From NCBI GenBank assembly GCA_043764895.1, contig JAYUJY010000031.1:32891-96890 (forward strand): a stretch of DNA of 64,000 bases, read 5' to 3'. The notes below the pieces were generated by a model that saw only the letters and a program-made list of their open reading frames with translations, was not told where the DNA came from and searched no databases. Shown in pieces: positions 25,475-35,111 of this stretch. The translations under genes and the position numbers were made by a program. Positions within the stretch are counted from its first letter, which is position 1. Each line of letters opens with the position of its first letter. This DNA comes from JAAFJU01 sp043764895 (lineage in GTDB: Bacteria > Cyanobacteriota > Cyanobacteriia > Leptolyngbyales > Leptolyngbyaceae).

Positions 25475-25849
25475 ATGACTTCCCTTCCCAAGGCACCCCC
25501 CGAAAGCTTAGTCGCTGAGGTCGTTCATATCGATGAGCTGGCCCAGGCTGCCCCGTCTGATTTTTCAGTGGTGTGGCGTTGTTTTGTTTCGACCTTCGTC
25601 ACCATTTTCCTGGCCGAAATAGGTGATAAAACTCAGGTGGCAACCTTGCTGATGAGCGCTCAATCTCACGAACCTTGGGTGGTTTTTGGGGGTGCGGCGG
25701 CGGCGCTGGTGAGTACGAGTTTGGTGGGTGTGCTGTTGGGACAGTGGCTAGCGAAATTTCTGACGCCGAAGACGCTTGAACTCGCGACGGGTAGTATTTT
25801 GGCGATGGTGGCGGTATTGCTTTTGATTGATGTTGCAGGGATGCCTTAA
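25475..25849 (+). CDS. GDT1/UPF0016 half-transporter 1 (Mn/Ca exchanger type)
   Basis: One of two half-size members of the TMEM165/GDT1 cation exchanger family. It has a 30-residue N-terminal extension, then three membrane segments. The hallmark E-x-G-D-K-T motif is present in FLAEIGDKTQVATLL. With 124 residues it carries one half of the two-fold repeat; the other half is the next gene, 3 bp downstream. In Synechocystis, related proteins export manganese, and paired half-size proteins (Hmx-type) act as heteromers. Confidence 0.88.
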   Translation: MTSLPKAPPESLVAEVVHIDELAQAAPSDFSVVWRCFVSTFVTIFLAEIGDKTQVATLLMSAQSHEPWVVFGGAAAALVSTSLVGVLLGQWLAKFLTPKTLELATGSILAMVAVLLLIDVAGMP

Positions 25850-25852
25850 GTC

Positions 25853-26179
25853 ATGGATTGGAATCTTCTTGGACTGAGTTTTATTACCGTGTTTTTGGCT
25901 GAACTGGGCGACAAAAGTCAACTGGCGGCGATCGCCCTTAGCGGCACGGCCAAGTCTCCTAAGGCGGTGTTTTTTGGGAGCGTTGCTGCATTGATTTTGG
26001 CAAGTTTTATCGGCGTGATTGTAGGAGAAGGCACCGCACAAATTTTACCCGTAAAGTTGACCAAAGCCATTGCAGCGATCGGGTTTGCGGCTATGGCCTT
26101 TAAACTGCTAGTTCTTCGAGAACGCGATGACGAAAGTAATGCTGAAGCCCTTCCTGAACCCGCTGAAAGTCTCGATTAA
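25853..26179 (+). CDS. GDT1/UPF0016 half-transporter 2
   Basis: The second half-protein, 108 residues, with the matching motif FLAELGDKSQLAAIAL and three membrane segments (SFITVFLAELG, VFFGSVAALILASFIGVIVG, AIAAIGFAAMAFKLLVL). The C-terminus is acidic and soluble. The tight spacing to the first half indicates translational coupling and a heterodimer in the thylakoid or plasma membrane. Confidence 0.88.
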   Translation: MDWNLLGLSFITVFLAELGDKSQLAAIALSGTAKSPKAVFFGSVAALILASFIGVIVGEGTAQILPVKLTKAIAAIGFAAMAFKLLVLRERDDESNAEALPEPAESLD

Positions 26180-26200
26180 ACCAAGTTTTAAAAACGGGTC

Positions 26201-29200
26201 TTAAAAACGAGTTTCAAACTCTACAACGCCGCGATTGTCTCCAGAAAAATCAGTTGATCCTCGGAATAGGAATTGTTCATTGACTCGGTAACGGAGTCCT
26301 AGCTGGGTATTTTGGTTAGGAACGGTCAGGACTCGAAAGATGGTGGCCGAGATGATAGGAAGTCCGTCTTTGGTTCTTAAGAGATCCACTCCGGCTTCTG
26401 CTGCGAGTCCCAAGGTCGAAGTCTTCTGTTTTTCATTGCCAATGAGCGTGGGGAAAAGGCGGAATTCACTTAAGCCTAGGGCATTCCCGATCGCACCTTG
26501 AACATTAGTAAGCAGGGCCGATCCCGCGAAGTTCGCAATGCCTAAGGTCGCATCGTCGCCGCGTCCAAGGGTGTTGATAAAGCCACCCCCAAGGAGCGCC
26601 ACGATTTCGGTATTCGATCGGCTAGGGCTACTCTTGAGTTCGAGGTTTTCCGTGAGCAAACTGGCAGGACCGTTGGCTCTGGCTTGGATGCGAACCGTTT
26701 GGACACCGCCTATTGTGTTGGCGGTATTGATGGATTCGGCGATTTCGGCGGTGATGTTGTTGGTGGGGATGCGGGTTCGGGTGACTTCGGGGACGGCGGT
26801 CACAAGGCGCACGTCGAGAATGGGATCGAGACCCAACTCTTTGCGGAATTCAGCAAAGTTTCGGTAGCCCCGTGCTAAAACAAATTGCGTGGTGAAGAGG
26901 TTGACCTGTCCGGCTTGGAGATCGATGCGACCGACGGGGGCGGGGTTGTCGAGGGTGCCATTGACGATGAGGTTTCCGCGTGCGACGAAGTTGATAATGG
27001 GGGCGCGGACGACTCGAACATTGTCGCCTAGGGTCAAGTTGAGTGCGCTGAGTTCAAAGGGGACTCGACCATCAGTTTTGCCTCCGGCTGCGAGATCGGT
27101 CGTCGGTGCGTCGGTGAGGAGGACTTGACCGTTGGTGAGCGAGACTTTTCCGCCGATTCGAGGGCTGAATACGCTACCTCCGACGATTAGATTGCCGTTG
27201 ACGCCGCCTTGGTAGAGACCTTTAAGGTTAATCGCAATTTTCTGGAGGGCGATCGTGAGGGGCTGTTGGCGGGGAATGGCGACTTTGCTCACGGCGATTT
27301 TTAGCGGTTCGGGGCTGGGCAAGGCTGGGGAGGGGATTGGAGACGCAACTGGAGGCAGTTCCTCAGAAAGCACTGGATCGCTGAACCCAACGAGAGGCAA
27401 AGTTCCTTGAGCGACGATGCTGCCTTTGCTAAACTCGCCCCGCAGCTCTTCGACTTGGATGCCGCTGGGATTAGCGAAGATGCGACCTTTGACGTTGGTG
27501 AGCGGCTCGGGTAATGCCTGAACTTTGACCTGCGCACCATCAAGCGTGAGAGAGCCGAGGATGGTGAGTGGGGTGGTGTCGTTTTGGGTGATGTCGAGAT
27601 TGAGTTGGCCTTTACCGCCTTGCCATGCGATCGGTTGGCCCAATAGATTTAGCAACGCTAGGCCGTCGTCCTTAATCCGTGCTGCAATCCTAACGGAGCG
27701 ATCGGATGAGGAGACGGTTCCGGTCGGCAAGGGTAAATCGATCGGCAACTCCCCTTGGACCACGATAGGTTCGCTAGAGTTAGCGATAATGCGATTGTTA
27801 AAGCTAACGCGACCGTCAATGTAGTTAAACGATCCGTTAGCCGACTGAATCGGGCTGCCATTAAGGGTTCCATCCACTAGGGCCAGTGCGCCGAGGAAGT
27901 TGGGTTTGTTGCGAGGACCGGAAAGGGACACGGTGGCGTTGAGTTTGCCTGTCAGCGCGAGGGGTTGTCCGGCCAGAGAGAGCGGAACGGGGATAAATTC
28001 TTGGATGGCTTCGACGGGGAGATTTTCGATTTTGAGCTGGCCGGATTGTTCATCGACTTCGCCGATTTGGACGGAGGAAAGGCGGATTTTGGTGTCGCCT
28101 GAATTGAGAATAAAGGGCCGAATACTCAAGACGCCGTTGTCGAGTCCGCCTTCGAGAATTGCACTGTCGGCCTTGAGGACGCGGTTGGGATTTCGATCGA
28201 GTTTGCTGCGATCGCTGTTTTCTTCTAAATAAGAGGCATAAGGTCGCCATTCGAGATTTTTGGCTTTGACGCTGAAGTCAGCTTTGAGGCGATCGGGCCG
28301 GAAGGGATTCCCGGCAATTTTGACGGTGCTGTCAAAGCGTCCCCGAATGTCGAGGGAAGTGGGTAGGATTGAACCTTGCCGGGTTTCAGCAATTTGGGAC
28401 AGGGCTTGATTGTTTTTGGCGTAGGTTTGGAGTTGTTGCAGCAGGGTTTTGTCTTTGACGTCAATTTTTTCGGCAACGACGTCACGGGCACTGCCATAAG
28501 TGGGAAGCGGCGACGATCGGGTGAGGTCTTCGAGATTAAATACCTGTGCGAGTTTTAACACATCTTCAAACCGTCCGTCTGTGACCGCCATTTCGGCATT
28601 GACTTGGGGTTCGCCGCGTAGATTGACGTCGCCTTTGAAGGCAATGGTGCCGACTTCTCCGGTGGGGTTGCCGCGATCGTCGAGGAGGGGGAGTCGTAAG
28701 GTGCTTTTTTGGAGACTAATCTTCTGGTCTGAAAGATAGAACGCCGCTTTGAAATCTTCCCCACGTCCGGTGCCCACGCGAGGGTTGAGGACGCTGACGG
28801 TGCCGGACTGACCGGATTTTAGACTGCCGCTTCCGAGGTTGGCGGTGATTTGTTTGGCGGTGAAGGTGGCGACGCGGGGAGCGTTTACCGTGACGTTAGC
28901 GCCTACGATCGCACCTGTGAGGAGATTTGCACCCTTGACCGTAACGTTTACGTCATTCGCTTCAAAGAGATTGCTGAGTCTGGGTGCGACAATTGCGATC
29001 GATCCAGCGTTGATCGCTGTGAGACTTCCACCGCTTAGAGATGCTGTGAGACTCGTTGCACGGAAGTTTCCGAGACGAGGAGAATTGATATTAAAAATGC
29101 CCGTTTGGAGTTGCTGTGACGTAAGGTTGACAGCAAGTGTCCCGTTGAGATTTCCGCCGAGCTGGGTGCCGCCGAGGGATTCGCTAATTCCAGCTTGAGC

Positions 29201-31738
29201 GATCGCAGCAGCAATAGGTTTATCGAGTCCAAAGCCGTTAAGTTCATCCAGGTTTAGATTCTGAATAGCGACGTTGAAGAGTTCGCCCGATCGTACCGCA
29301 TCGACGCTGCTATTGCCCCGATGAAGGCTCGCGCTAATGGGCTGAAGGTTGGCATCAAGCTTGGCTGAAATGCGATCGCGATTGCTAGCGACGTTGAAAT
29401 CTAGCCCTTTATTCAATGCAAAATCGATCGTCCCCCGCAGCGCATCAAACTTAACTCCATTCACGTTTAACGCATTCAGTGCAATGTTGCCGTTAACGCT
29501 AGGTGCTTTGGGCGTTCCGGTGATTTTGCCGTCGAAGTCGGTGCTGCCGGAGAGTTTGACATTGGCGGGAAGATTGGCGGGAAGTGAGGCAAGGGAAATT
29601 CCTTGAGTTTTGACGTTGAGATCAAATCCGGTGATGTCAGGCTTCTCACCCAATTCTGCGAAGACCGTGCCATTGACCGAGAGACCCGGTGCGCTCGCAT
29701 TGTTGATATTGAGTTGTTTCCCGGTCCATTCGATGTCGGCGACGATCGGGTCTTGAATCACGGCCACGCCCTCGGAAAGACGGGTGATGCCTGCGACTCG
29801 GACGGTTTGGGGACTCAGGTTAGCGACGTTACCAGTAACTTTTAAATCACTGCTAAAGATGCCTCGCAGGTCAGGGGAGAATTTATTCAGACCAATGCCG
29901 TCTGTTTTGACATTCAGGGCGATGTTACCATCGACGATCGTGCCATTAATATTGGCTATGCCGCCTTCGACTTGGGCGGTTGTATTTTGCAATTTGATCC
30001 TGTTGCCGACGATGGCAATTTCACCTCTCGCAGGATACTGGGCTTCGGGGGCGTTCCAGGCGATGAGGGTATTAGGATTGGTGGCGGAACCGGAGACGGA
30101 GACAGTGGCGCTCAGGGTGCCGAGTTTGGTGGGAATGGCTTTGCCGCCGTTGTAGGTTTGGGCGATCGTGTCGCCGGGGAGATCCGTTGCTTGGAATCGC
30201 AAATCGATCGCTTCGGGCCTTGAGAGTGCGATCGTGCCAGCGCCTGTGATTTTGCCGCCCAACTGAGGAAGAATAAATAGATCGGTTAATGTGACGAGCA
30301 ATGATTTTGAATCGACTTTGAAGTTGGTGGCTACATCCTTAAGAACGATCGCTTGACGATTCTGGTTCGATAGTCCTAGATTGCTATCGGCTTCGGGATT
30401 ATCAATTTTGAAATCGGTATTGATAACGGTGATGGGGGTTGTATTTCTGACGTTTCCTGCCACGATCGGGTTGTCGAGTGGACCTGTGACTTTAATTTCG
30501 GTGAGGACGGTTCCGTTAATGGTGGCGGGCGGGGTTAACTTAAAGGTTTTGATCAGAGTTGGAATAGTCGTAGGTGCGGTTTTGGCGGTGAGGTTGATGC
30601 CTTTTTCGAGGTCGATGATGCCTTTGGTTTGGACGGGGATAGTGTCGGCGACGAGGGCTTTGGATTTTTCGAGGATGATGCGTTTGCCGTCGAATTTGAC
30701 TTCGCCGTCCGATTTGCTGACGCCGTAGGGGACGCCGGGAAATCGGGCGGCAATGTTGGTGAAGGTTCCGGTGCCGTTGAGGGTGGGGTATTTTTCACCG
30801 GGACGGATTTTGATGTCGAGGTTGCCGTTGAGTTCGCCGCTTTTGACTTCGATGGGGAGGCGGATGAGGCGATCGATTTCACTCAGGAGGAGTTTGTTGC
30901 CTCGGGTTTGGGCGTTGATTTCGAGCTGTTGGGTGGGTTTGGGTTGGTTTTTGGGGACAAGAGGGGTGGTGTCGAGGACTTGGGCGTTGAGGTTGAAGGT
31001 GCCTTGGGTGGTGGATTCTCCGTTGGCGTTGAGGATGATGCGTTTGTTTTTGTCGAGGATTGCGATTTGGGCGTTGAAGTTTTTGTAGTCGATCGTTTTT
31101 GGGGGTTGGGGGGATTTTGGGGTTGGGGGGGGATTGGGTGATGGGGGGGGATTAATTGATGCGTTGCTTTGCTTAACGCATCCTACGTCGGAGGAGGAGG
31201 GGGGGGAGTTGGGGGTGGGGATGCATGATTTGGAAATGGGGGATAATTTTAATGTGGCGTTGGTAAGCTTGATTTCCGTGACTTCGACGTCTCCGGTGTT
31301 TTCGTCGTCTTTGGGGGGCTTGGGTGCGGTGCCGATCCAAAGACCGGGTTTGTCTTCTTCGATGAAAACATTGGGATTAATCAGGTTGATTTTGATGTTG
31401 AGCTTTTTGCGCTGGATGGATTCCCATAGGTTGAAACTTACGTCGATCGCGTCGATTTCGGCATGATCGCTGTCGGTGGGGATGATGGGGATTTCGGATT
31501 TGTCAAGGCGTAGACTGCTCAGGCTAAAGCTCTTGACTCTGCCTAGCTTAATCGGGCGTTGTAGTTCTTCCTTAAGAGAGGCTTCAACGATCGGAACAAT
31601 GTCCTCGTAAATAAATTTTCGTGCCCAAAGCGTCCCACCAATGCCTGCGATCGCCAAAATGCCCAGTGGAACAACGGCTTTCTTCCAAAACGGCTTGCGA
31701 GGAGTGGGAATCGGTTCGGGGAGGGGAGATTGAGTCAT
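26201..31738 (-). CDS. tamB: TamB-like translocation/assembly module protein
   Basis: A very large (1845-residue) AsmA/TamB-family protein that bridges inner and outer membranes and is implicated in lipid transport and outer-membrane assembly. A single N-terminal membrane anchor (WKKAVVPLGILAIAGIGGTL) is followed by hundreds of residues of repetitive beta strands rich in G-x-I-x-L and LxGxLxN patterns, as in the hydrophobic-groove TamB fold. The C-terminal DUF490 domain ends TQLGLRYRVNEQFLFRGSTD and VVEFETRF, with the family's terminal aromatic. Near residues 165-215 there is a Pro/Ser-rich low-complexity insert that includes a palindromic repeat (31158-31182). No bamA/tamA gene adjoins. Confidence 0.92.
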   Translation of the reverse strand: MTQSPLPEPIPTPRKPFWKKAVVPLGILAIAGIGGTLWARKFIYEDIVPIVEASLKEELQRPIKLGRVKSFSLSSLRLDKSEIPIIPTDSDHAEIDAIDVSFNLWESIQRKKLNIKINLINPNVFIEEDKPGLWIGTAPKPPKDDENTGDVEVTEIKLTNATLKLSPISKSCIPTPNSPPSSSDVGCVKQSNASINPPPSPNPPPTPKSPQPPKTIDYKNFNAQIAILDKNKRIILNANGESTTQGTFNLNAQVLDTTPLVPKNQPKPTQQLEINAQTRGNKLLLSEIDRLIRLPIEVKSGELNGNLDIKIRPGEKYPTLNGTGTFTNIAARFPGVPYGVSKSDGEVKFDGKRIILEKSKALVADTIPVQTKGIIDLEKGINLTAKTAPTTIPTLIKTFKLTPPATINGTVLTEIKVTGPLDNPIVAGNVRNTTPITVINTDFKIDNPEADSNLGLSNQNRQAIVLKDVATNFKVDSKSLLVTLTDLFILPQLGGKITGAGTIALSRPEAIDLRFQATDLPGDTIAQTYNGGKAIPTKLGTLSATVSVSGSATNPNTLIAWNAPEAQYPARGEIAIVGNRIKLQNTTAQVEGGIANINGTIVDGNIALNVKTDGIGLNKFSPDLRGIFSSDLKVTGNVANLSPQTVRVAGITRLSEGVAVIQDPIVADIEWTGKQLNINNASAPGLSVNGTVFAELGEKPDITGFDLNVKTQGISLASLPANLPANVKLSGSTDFDGKITGTPKAPSVNGNIALNALNVNGVKFDALRGTIDFALNKGLDFNVASNRDRISAKLDANLQPISASLHRGNSSVDAVRSGELFNVAIQNLNLDELNGFGLDKPIAAAIAQAGISESLGGTQLGGNLNGTLAVNLTSQQLQTGIFNINSPRLGNFRATSLTASLSGGSLTAINAGSIAIVAPRLSNLFEANDVNVTVKGANLLTGAIVGANVTVNAPRVATFTAKQITANLGSGSLKSGQSGTVSVLNPRVGTGRGEDFKAAFYLSDQKISLQKSTLRLPLLDDRGNPTGEVGTIAFKGDVNLRGEPQVNAEMAVTDGRFEDVLKLAQVFNLEDLTRSSPLPTYGSARDVVAEKIDVKDKTLLQQLQTYAKNNQALSQIAETRQGSILPTSLDIRGRFDSTVKIAGNPFRPDRLKADFSVKAKNLEWRPYASYLEENSDRSKLDRNPNRVLKADSAILEGGLDNGVLSIRPFILNSGDTKIRLSSVQIGEVDEQSGQLKIENLPVEAIQEFIPVPLSLAGQPLALTGKLNATVSLSGPRNKPNFLGALALVDGTLNGSPIQSANGSFNYIDGRVSFNNRIIANSSEPIVVQGELPIDLPLPTGTVSSSDRSVRIAARIKDDGLALLNLLGQPIAWQGGKGQLNLDITQNDTTPLTILGSLTLDGAQVKVQALPEPLTNVKGRIFANPSGIQVEELRGEFSKGSIVAQGTLPLVGFSDPVLSEELPPVASPIPSPALPSPEPLKIAVSKVAIPRQQPLTIALQKIAINLKGLYQGGVNGNLIVGGSVFSPRIGGKVSLTNGQVLLTDAPTTDLAAGGKTDGRVPFELSALNLTLGDNVRVVRAPIINFVARGNLIVNGTLDNPAPVGRIDLQAGQVNLFTTQFVLARGYRNFAEFRKELGLDPILDVRLVTAVPEVTRTRIPTNNITAEIAESINTANTIGGVQTVRIQARANGPASLLTENLELKSSPSRSNTEIVALLGGGFINTLGRGDDATLGIANFAGSALLTNVQGAIGNALGLSEFRLFPTLIGNEKQKTSTLGLAAEAGVDLLRTKDGLPIISATIFRVLTVPNQNTQLGLRYRVNEQFLFRGSTDFSGDNRGVVEFETRF
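31158..31182. repeat. REP-like palindrome inside tamB
   Basis: GATGCGTT (31158-31165) and AACGCATC (31175-31182) form a perfect 8-bp-arm palindrome followed by CTACGTC. GATGCGTTA...AACGCATCCTACG is a dispersed palindrome seen in many cyanobacterial genomes. Here it is read in frame as part of the Pro-rich insert of TamB. Confidence 0.65.
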
Positions 31739-31994
31739 GACGGGAGAGGCGGGTTCCGGGGGAGAGTCTACCGATCGCGATTAAAGACGCTGCCAATGAT
31801 CGTGGATTTTACCCAGGACAAACCTGGCATATGAATATTTTCCAAACGATTATGCCTTGAATCGGACAGAGAAAACAGTTCATTTGACGGCTATTCAACT
31901 TATGGGGTACGTCTTAGGTGCAAATTTAGATAGGAATTAGGTCCGAAAGACTTCTAAACTATGAAGAGATTTTGTGGGCGATCGGGGCTTATTG

Positions 31995-33185
31995 ATGACT
32001 GATTATTTCTCTAAGAGGGTTCAAGAGCGGATGGTTGAACCCATAGTTGACCCGCAGCGCAGTCTGGAAAATTGGGTGCGAACGGTTCAGATGAGTTTGG
32101 GGAAACAGACGGTTCTGATTGCGGTATGTGATTATCCTGGCGATCGCATGGGTTGGATCGAGGTCATGGAAGCGACATTGGAACCCCTTGAGGTGGTCTG
32201 TTGCCGAGCAACCATCGATCGTCACTGTCCCAATGTGAACGAGACGCTGCTCAACCTCTATGCCCAACAACCCAAACCGCTCTCGCCGACGGTGGTGAAT
32301 CTGGTCGGGACGGATGAATTATTGGGGATTCGGTGGGATGGCTTGAAGTCGGCGCAGGAACAGTTTTTCTTTTCGGCGCAGTGGTCCACGGAAGGGCTTG
32401 CAACCTTTGGGGTGCCTGTGATTGTGTGGGTGTCGTCGCAGGTAGCGATCGCCTTAGCACGGGAGGCTCCCGATTTTTGGAATGGGCGCGGGGGCGTGTT
32501 TCTGTTTGAGCGACCGCTGATGCAGGGCGAGACGGCACAGGATAGGCGGGAGTTGGCGGCGGCGATCGGGGTTTGTGAACGGGCGATCGGGGAGATGACG
32601 GCTCACGAGTCTTCAGAAACGCTTGAATTTGCGCAAGGTTTGGCGGAGTTGGCTCAGTTGTATGAGGCGAGTGAGCAGGATGAGTTGGCGGTGGCGCTCT
32701 ATGAACGGGTTCTTAAGCTTGATTCAGACATTTTGGGCGCTGGGCATCTAGAGACGATCGCCGCAAGGACTCAGTTGGCCGAACTCTATGAGCGGACCAC
32801 AAGAGAAGAGCAGGCGGCGGAACTCTATCAAAAGGCGCTGGAACTCTGCCGGGAGAGTGTGGGAAGTCATCATCCGGAAACGGCGGCGAGCCTCAACCAG
32901 TTAGCCTATGCCCATCGGTTGCTAGGGGACTATGCCATGGCGTTACCGTTGTACGAAGAGGCATTGGCGATTCGGCGAGAGGTGCTGGGGGAAGACCATG
33001 AATCCACGGCGACGAGTTTGAATAATTTGGCGGGATTGCAGGTGGCGATGGGCGACTATGACGAGGCGCTGCCGTTGTACGAAGAGGCGGTACGGTTGTT
33101 CGATCGGGTTCTCGGCTCGTCACATCCGAGGACAACGGTGGTCCGGACTAATTTAGGTGCGCTGCGGGAACGAATGGGGCGCTAG
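31995..33185 (+). CDS. TPR protein with N-terminal cyanobacterial NTPase-like domain
   Basis: 396 residues from ATG 31995 (an in-frame GTG at 31974 adds seven). The N-terminal 170 residues (QTVLIAVCDYPGDRMGW, VVNLVGTDELLGIRWDGLKS, VPVIVWVSSQVAIALAREAPDF) resemble a P-loop-less ATPase-like domain attached to TPR or CHAT proteins in cyanobacteria. From about residue 210 there are kinesin-light-chain-type 42-residue TPRs: AVALYERVLKLDSDIL, AAELYQKALELCRESV, ALPLYEEALAIRREVLGEDH and ALPLYEEAVRLFDRVLGSSH. It is likely a scaffold or sensor. It shares TPR style with the STAND protein at 56434. Confidence 0.7.
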   Translation: MTDYFSKRVQERMVEPIVDPQRSLENWVRTVQMSLGKQTVLIAVCDYPGDRMGWIEVMEATLEPLEVVCCRATIDRHCPNVNETLLNLYAQQPKPLSPTVVNLVGTDELLGIRWDGLKSAQEQFFFSAQWSTEGLATFGVPVIVWVSSQVAIALAREAPDFWNGRGGVFLFERPLMQGETAQDRRELAAAIGVCERAIGEMTAHESSETLEFAQGLAELAQLYEASEQDELAVALYERVLKLDSDILGAGHLETIAARTQLAELYERTTREEQAAELYQKALELCRESVGSHHPETAASLNQLAYAHRLLGDYAMALPLYEEALAIRREVLGEDHESTATSLNNLAGLQVAMGDYDEALPLYEEAVRLFDRVLGSSHPRTTVVRTNLGALRERMGR

Positions 33186-33271
33186 GTCCAATTTTTGGTC
33201 ATTCGATCGAGTCGGTCCTGAAGTCCTGTAAACTAATGTTACAGTTGAACAACGATTACAGGTAGAGCGTC

Positions 33272-33697
33272 ATGAGTCAGTACGAGCGCATGGTGTTGAT
33301 GGCGGAAGATGAGTTAACGCAATACAGCACTGATGCCCGCAAGGTCGAAAAACTACGGCGCAAAATTGGCATTTCCACATCCGTCGCCGATCGTCAAGCC
33401 GCCAAAACGCAGCTCGCTGAAGAATTGCCCAAAAATATGTTTACCAAAGGCATCATGACCCAGCGCCAAACTATTGCGCTACCGTTTTGGGGGATTGCGG
33501 GTCTTGGGTTGCTCTTGGGGATTTCAGCCGACCAGCCTTTGTTGTTCATGGCGACGATGATCGGTGGAACCCTTGCGATCGCCCTTCAAAAGTGGGGCTG
33601 GAAACTTGAAGCCCGTCGGATTTTGATGGCGACGCTGGACGATTTGGAAAATCCGAAGGTGGCTGTACCTAATGATAAAGATCAAGGCAAGGTTTAA
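33272..33697 (+). CDS. Hypothetical membrane protein, 141 residues
   Basis: Not recognised as a named family. The N-terminal 65 residues are charged and helical (MSQYERMVLMAEDELTQYST), followed by two membrane segments (IALPFWGIAGLGLLLGI and LLFMATMIGGTLAIALQ) and a short charged tail. A small palindrome CTGTAA-N7-TTACAG (33226-33244) lies just upstream and could be an operator. It looks like a core cyanobacterial protein rather than an accessory one. Confidence 0.6.
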   Translation: MSQYERMVLMAEDELTQYSTDARKVEKLRRKIGISTSVADRQAAKTQLAEELPKNMFTKGIMTQRQTIALPFWGIAGLGLLLGISADQPLLFMATMIGGTLAIALQKWGWKLEARRILMATLDDLENPKVAVPNDKDQGKV

Positions 33698-33784
33698 CAG
33701 CAAATCTAACAGCTCAAATCAGTGGCGGCAGATAACTTTGAACTAAACAAATGCAGCTTTCGTCTATCCGCTGCATTTGAATTC

Positions 33785-34015
33785 TTAGACATCAGGCACT
33801 AATGGTAAACGACGAATACGGCTTGGCTCAACGGCAAAAATTAGGGTTTGTCGGACATCTTCGTCCTCTAGCTCTGGAAACTCTTGATGTAATTCTCCCC
33901 GATCAGGATAGGTTGCCAAAAGCTCAATCACCCGACGAACCGTCAGGCGGAGATTACGAATACAGGGTTGTCCATTCATTCGTTTCGGATCGATAGTGAT
34001 ACGATTTAGTCTCAT
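33785..34015 (-). CDS. DUF433 antitoxin-like protein
   Basis: A 76-residue DUF433 protein: RITIDPKRMNGQPCIRNLRL with TVRRVIELLA is the winged-helix start, and ELEDEDVRQTLIFAV the end. DUF433 proteins usually act as antitoxins to DUF5615 PIN-like toxins. No DUF5615 gene adjoins here; the neighbour at 34045 is a different small frame, so this copy is an orphan. Confidence 0.75.
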   Translation of the reverse strand: MRLNRITIDPKRMNGQPCIRNLRLTVRRVIELLATYPDRGELHQEFPELEDEDVRQTLIFAVEPSRIRRLPLVPDV

Positions 34016-34044
34016 TAGGAATGTTCCAATGCATCCTTATTATC

Positions 34045-34251
34045 TTAGCATTCAGCAAGGATAAGACGAATTGGATGATGGAGGAGTTGCGCAATTAGGA
34101 TTTGATGTTTCTCGCACTGGGTGCATACCGGAACTTGATCGATCGTCAAACCCCAAGGCAATCCGCCAAATTTCTCTTCTAGCCCGGTTTGGACTGGAAG
34201 TTCAGAGCTAAGTCTGACTTTAGGAACGAAATATTTCAACGGGTTTACCAC
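34045..34251 (-). CDS. Small hypothetical protein, possibly truncated DUF1963-like
   Basis: A 68-residue frame opened by GTG. It contains KFGGLPWGLTIDQVPVCTQC and EKHQILIAQLLHHP, which recalls the N-terminal part of DUF1963/YwqG-like proteins (a FGG-x-P motif plus a CxxC knuckle), where the domain is normally far longer. It is probably the remaining N-terminal third of such a gene. Confidence in the family is low. Confidence 0.35.
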   Translation of the reverse strand: MVNPLKYFVPKVRLSSELPVQTGLEEKFGGLPWGLTIDQVPVCTQCEKHQILIAQLLHHPIRLILAEC

Positions 34252-34373
34252 ATCGGAGTAGTTTTGGCCTCAGATTATCTTAACGCACACATCGAAAGTT
34301 TAATGACGGTATAATTATGGATGTCCTATGTGGTCACCTTCGATCGAGTCAATAGGAGTGGTGTTCCGTTATC

Positions 34374-35108
34374 TTGATGAACTTACTAGAATCGATTATT
34401 CCATTTGATTATCATGCAATGTCGCTGGCTCAGGATGTGTTGAGTGGGCTGGGTCTGAGTGTAACGGTTCATAATTTGGAACGTCTTCCAAAGTCAGGTC
34501 CGCTTATTATTGTCTGTAATCATCGGAGCTTTTTAGACCCTTTTTTATTGACGAGTTTCTTGAATACGCCGATTCATTTTGTGTGTCATCGGTTCATGGG
34601 AAATGTTCCGATTTTGCGAGAGGTCTTGCAGACTTGTGGAGGCTTTCCCTTGAGCAATGATGATTGGTATCCTGATCTATTTGATCACGCGACCGATCTG
34701 CTCGATCGGGGGAAGACGGTGGGGATTTTCCCAGAAGGCGTGGCTCCGATGTTGAATCCGCCTGGGCCGAAAGAACTTCGGACGCTCTATCGGGGGTTTG
34801 CGCATTTGGCATTGCAAACAACGGTGCCCAACTTACAAATTTTGCCCGTGGCTATTTGCTCCAAATCCGAATGGCAATGTCCGGCGGTGCCCCTTAGTTT
34901 TCTGCATCAATTCGATCCGTTAGAGCCACTCTTTAAACAAGACGGCTGGCATCCGGCGGTGCTCTATCAAAATGCGGCGATTCGGATTGGTCAACCTTTT
35001 GCGATCGATCCGTACCGCGATCGCTATCGGGGTCGCCAAGCGAGTATTGTTGTAAAAGATTTAACAGCCATCTTATCAAAGCAAGTCACTGAACTGCTTG
35101 CCGCCTAA
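34374..35108 (+). CDS. PlsC-type acyltransferase
   Basis: Glycerolipid acyltransferase of the LPLAT family, 244 residues. Catalytic H50 and D55 lie in VCNHRSFLDPFLL (HX4D); the acceptor motif is IFPEGVAPM, and FPLSNDDW and LPVAIC are further blocks. It has no clear membrane span. The gene is immediately followed (3 bp) by an alpha/beta hydrolase, and this pairing mirrors the two domains of plant phytyl ester synthases, in which a hydrolase is fused to an LPLAT domain. The acyl acceptor could be lysophosphatidate, diacylglycerol, phytol or another alcohol. Confidence 0.85.
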   Translation: MMNLLESIIPFDYHAMSLAQDVLSGLGLSVTVHNLERLPKSGPLIIVCNHRSFLDPFLLTSFLNTPIHFVCHRFMGNVPILREVLQTCGGFPLSNDDWYPDLFDHATDLLDRGKTVGIFPEGVAPMLNPPGPKELRTLYRGFAHLALQTTVPNLQILPVAICSKSEWQCPAVPLSFLHQFDPLEPLFKQDGWHPAVLYQNAAIRIGQPFAIDPYRDRYRGRQASIVVKDLTAILSKQVTELLAA

Positions 35109-35111
35109 ACC

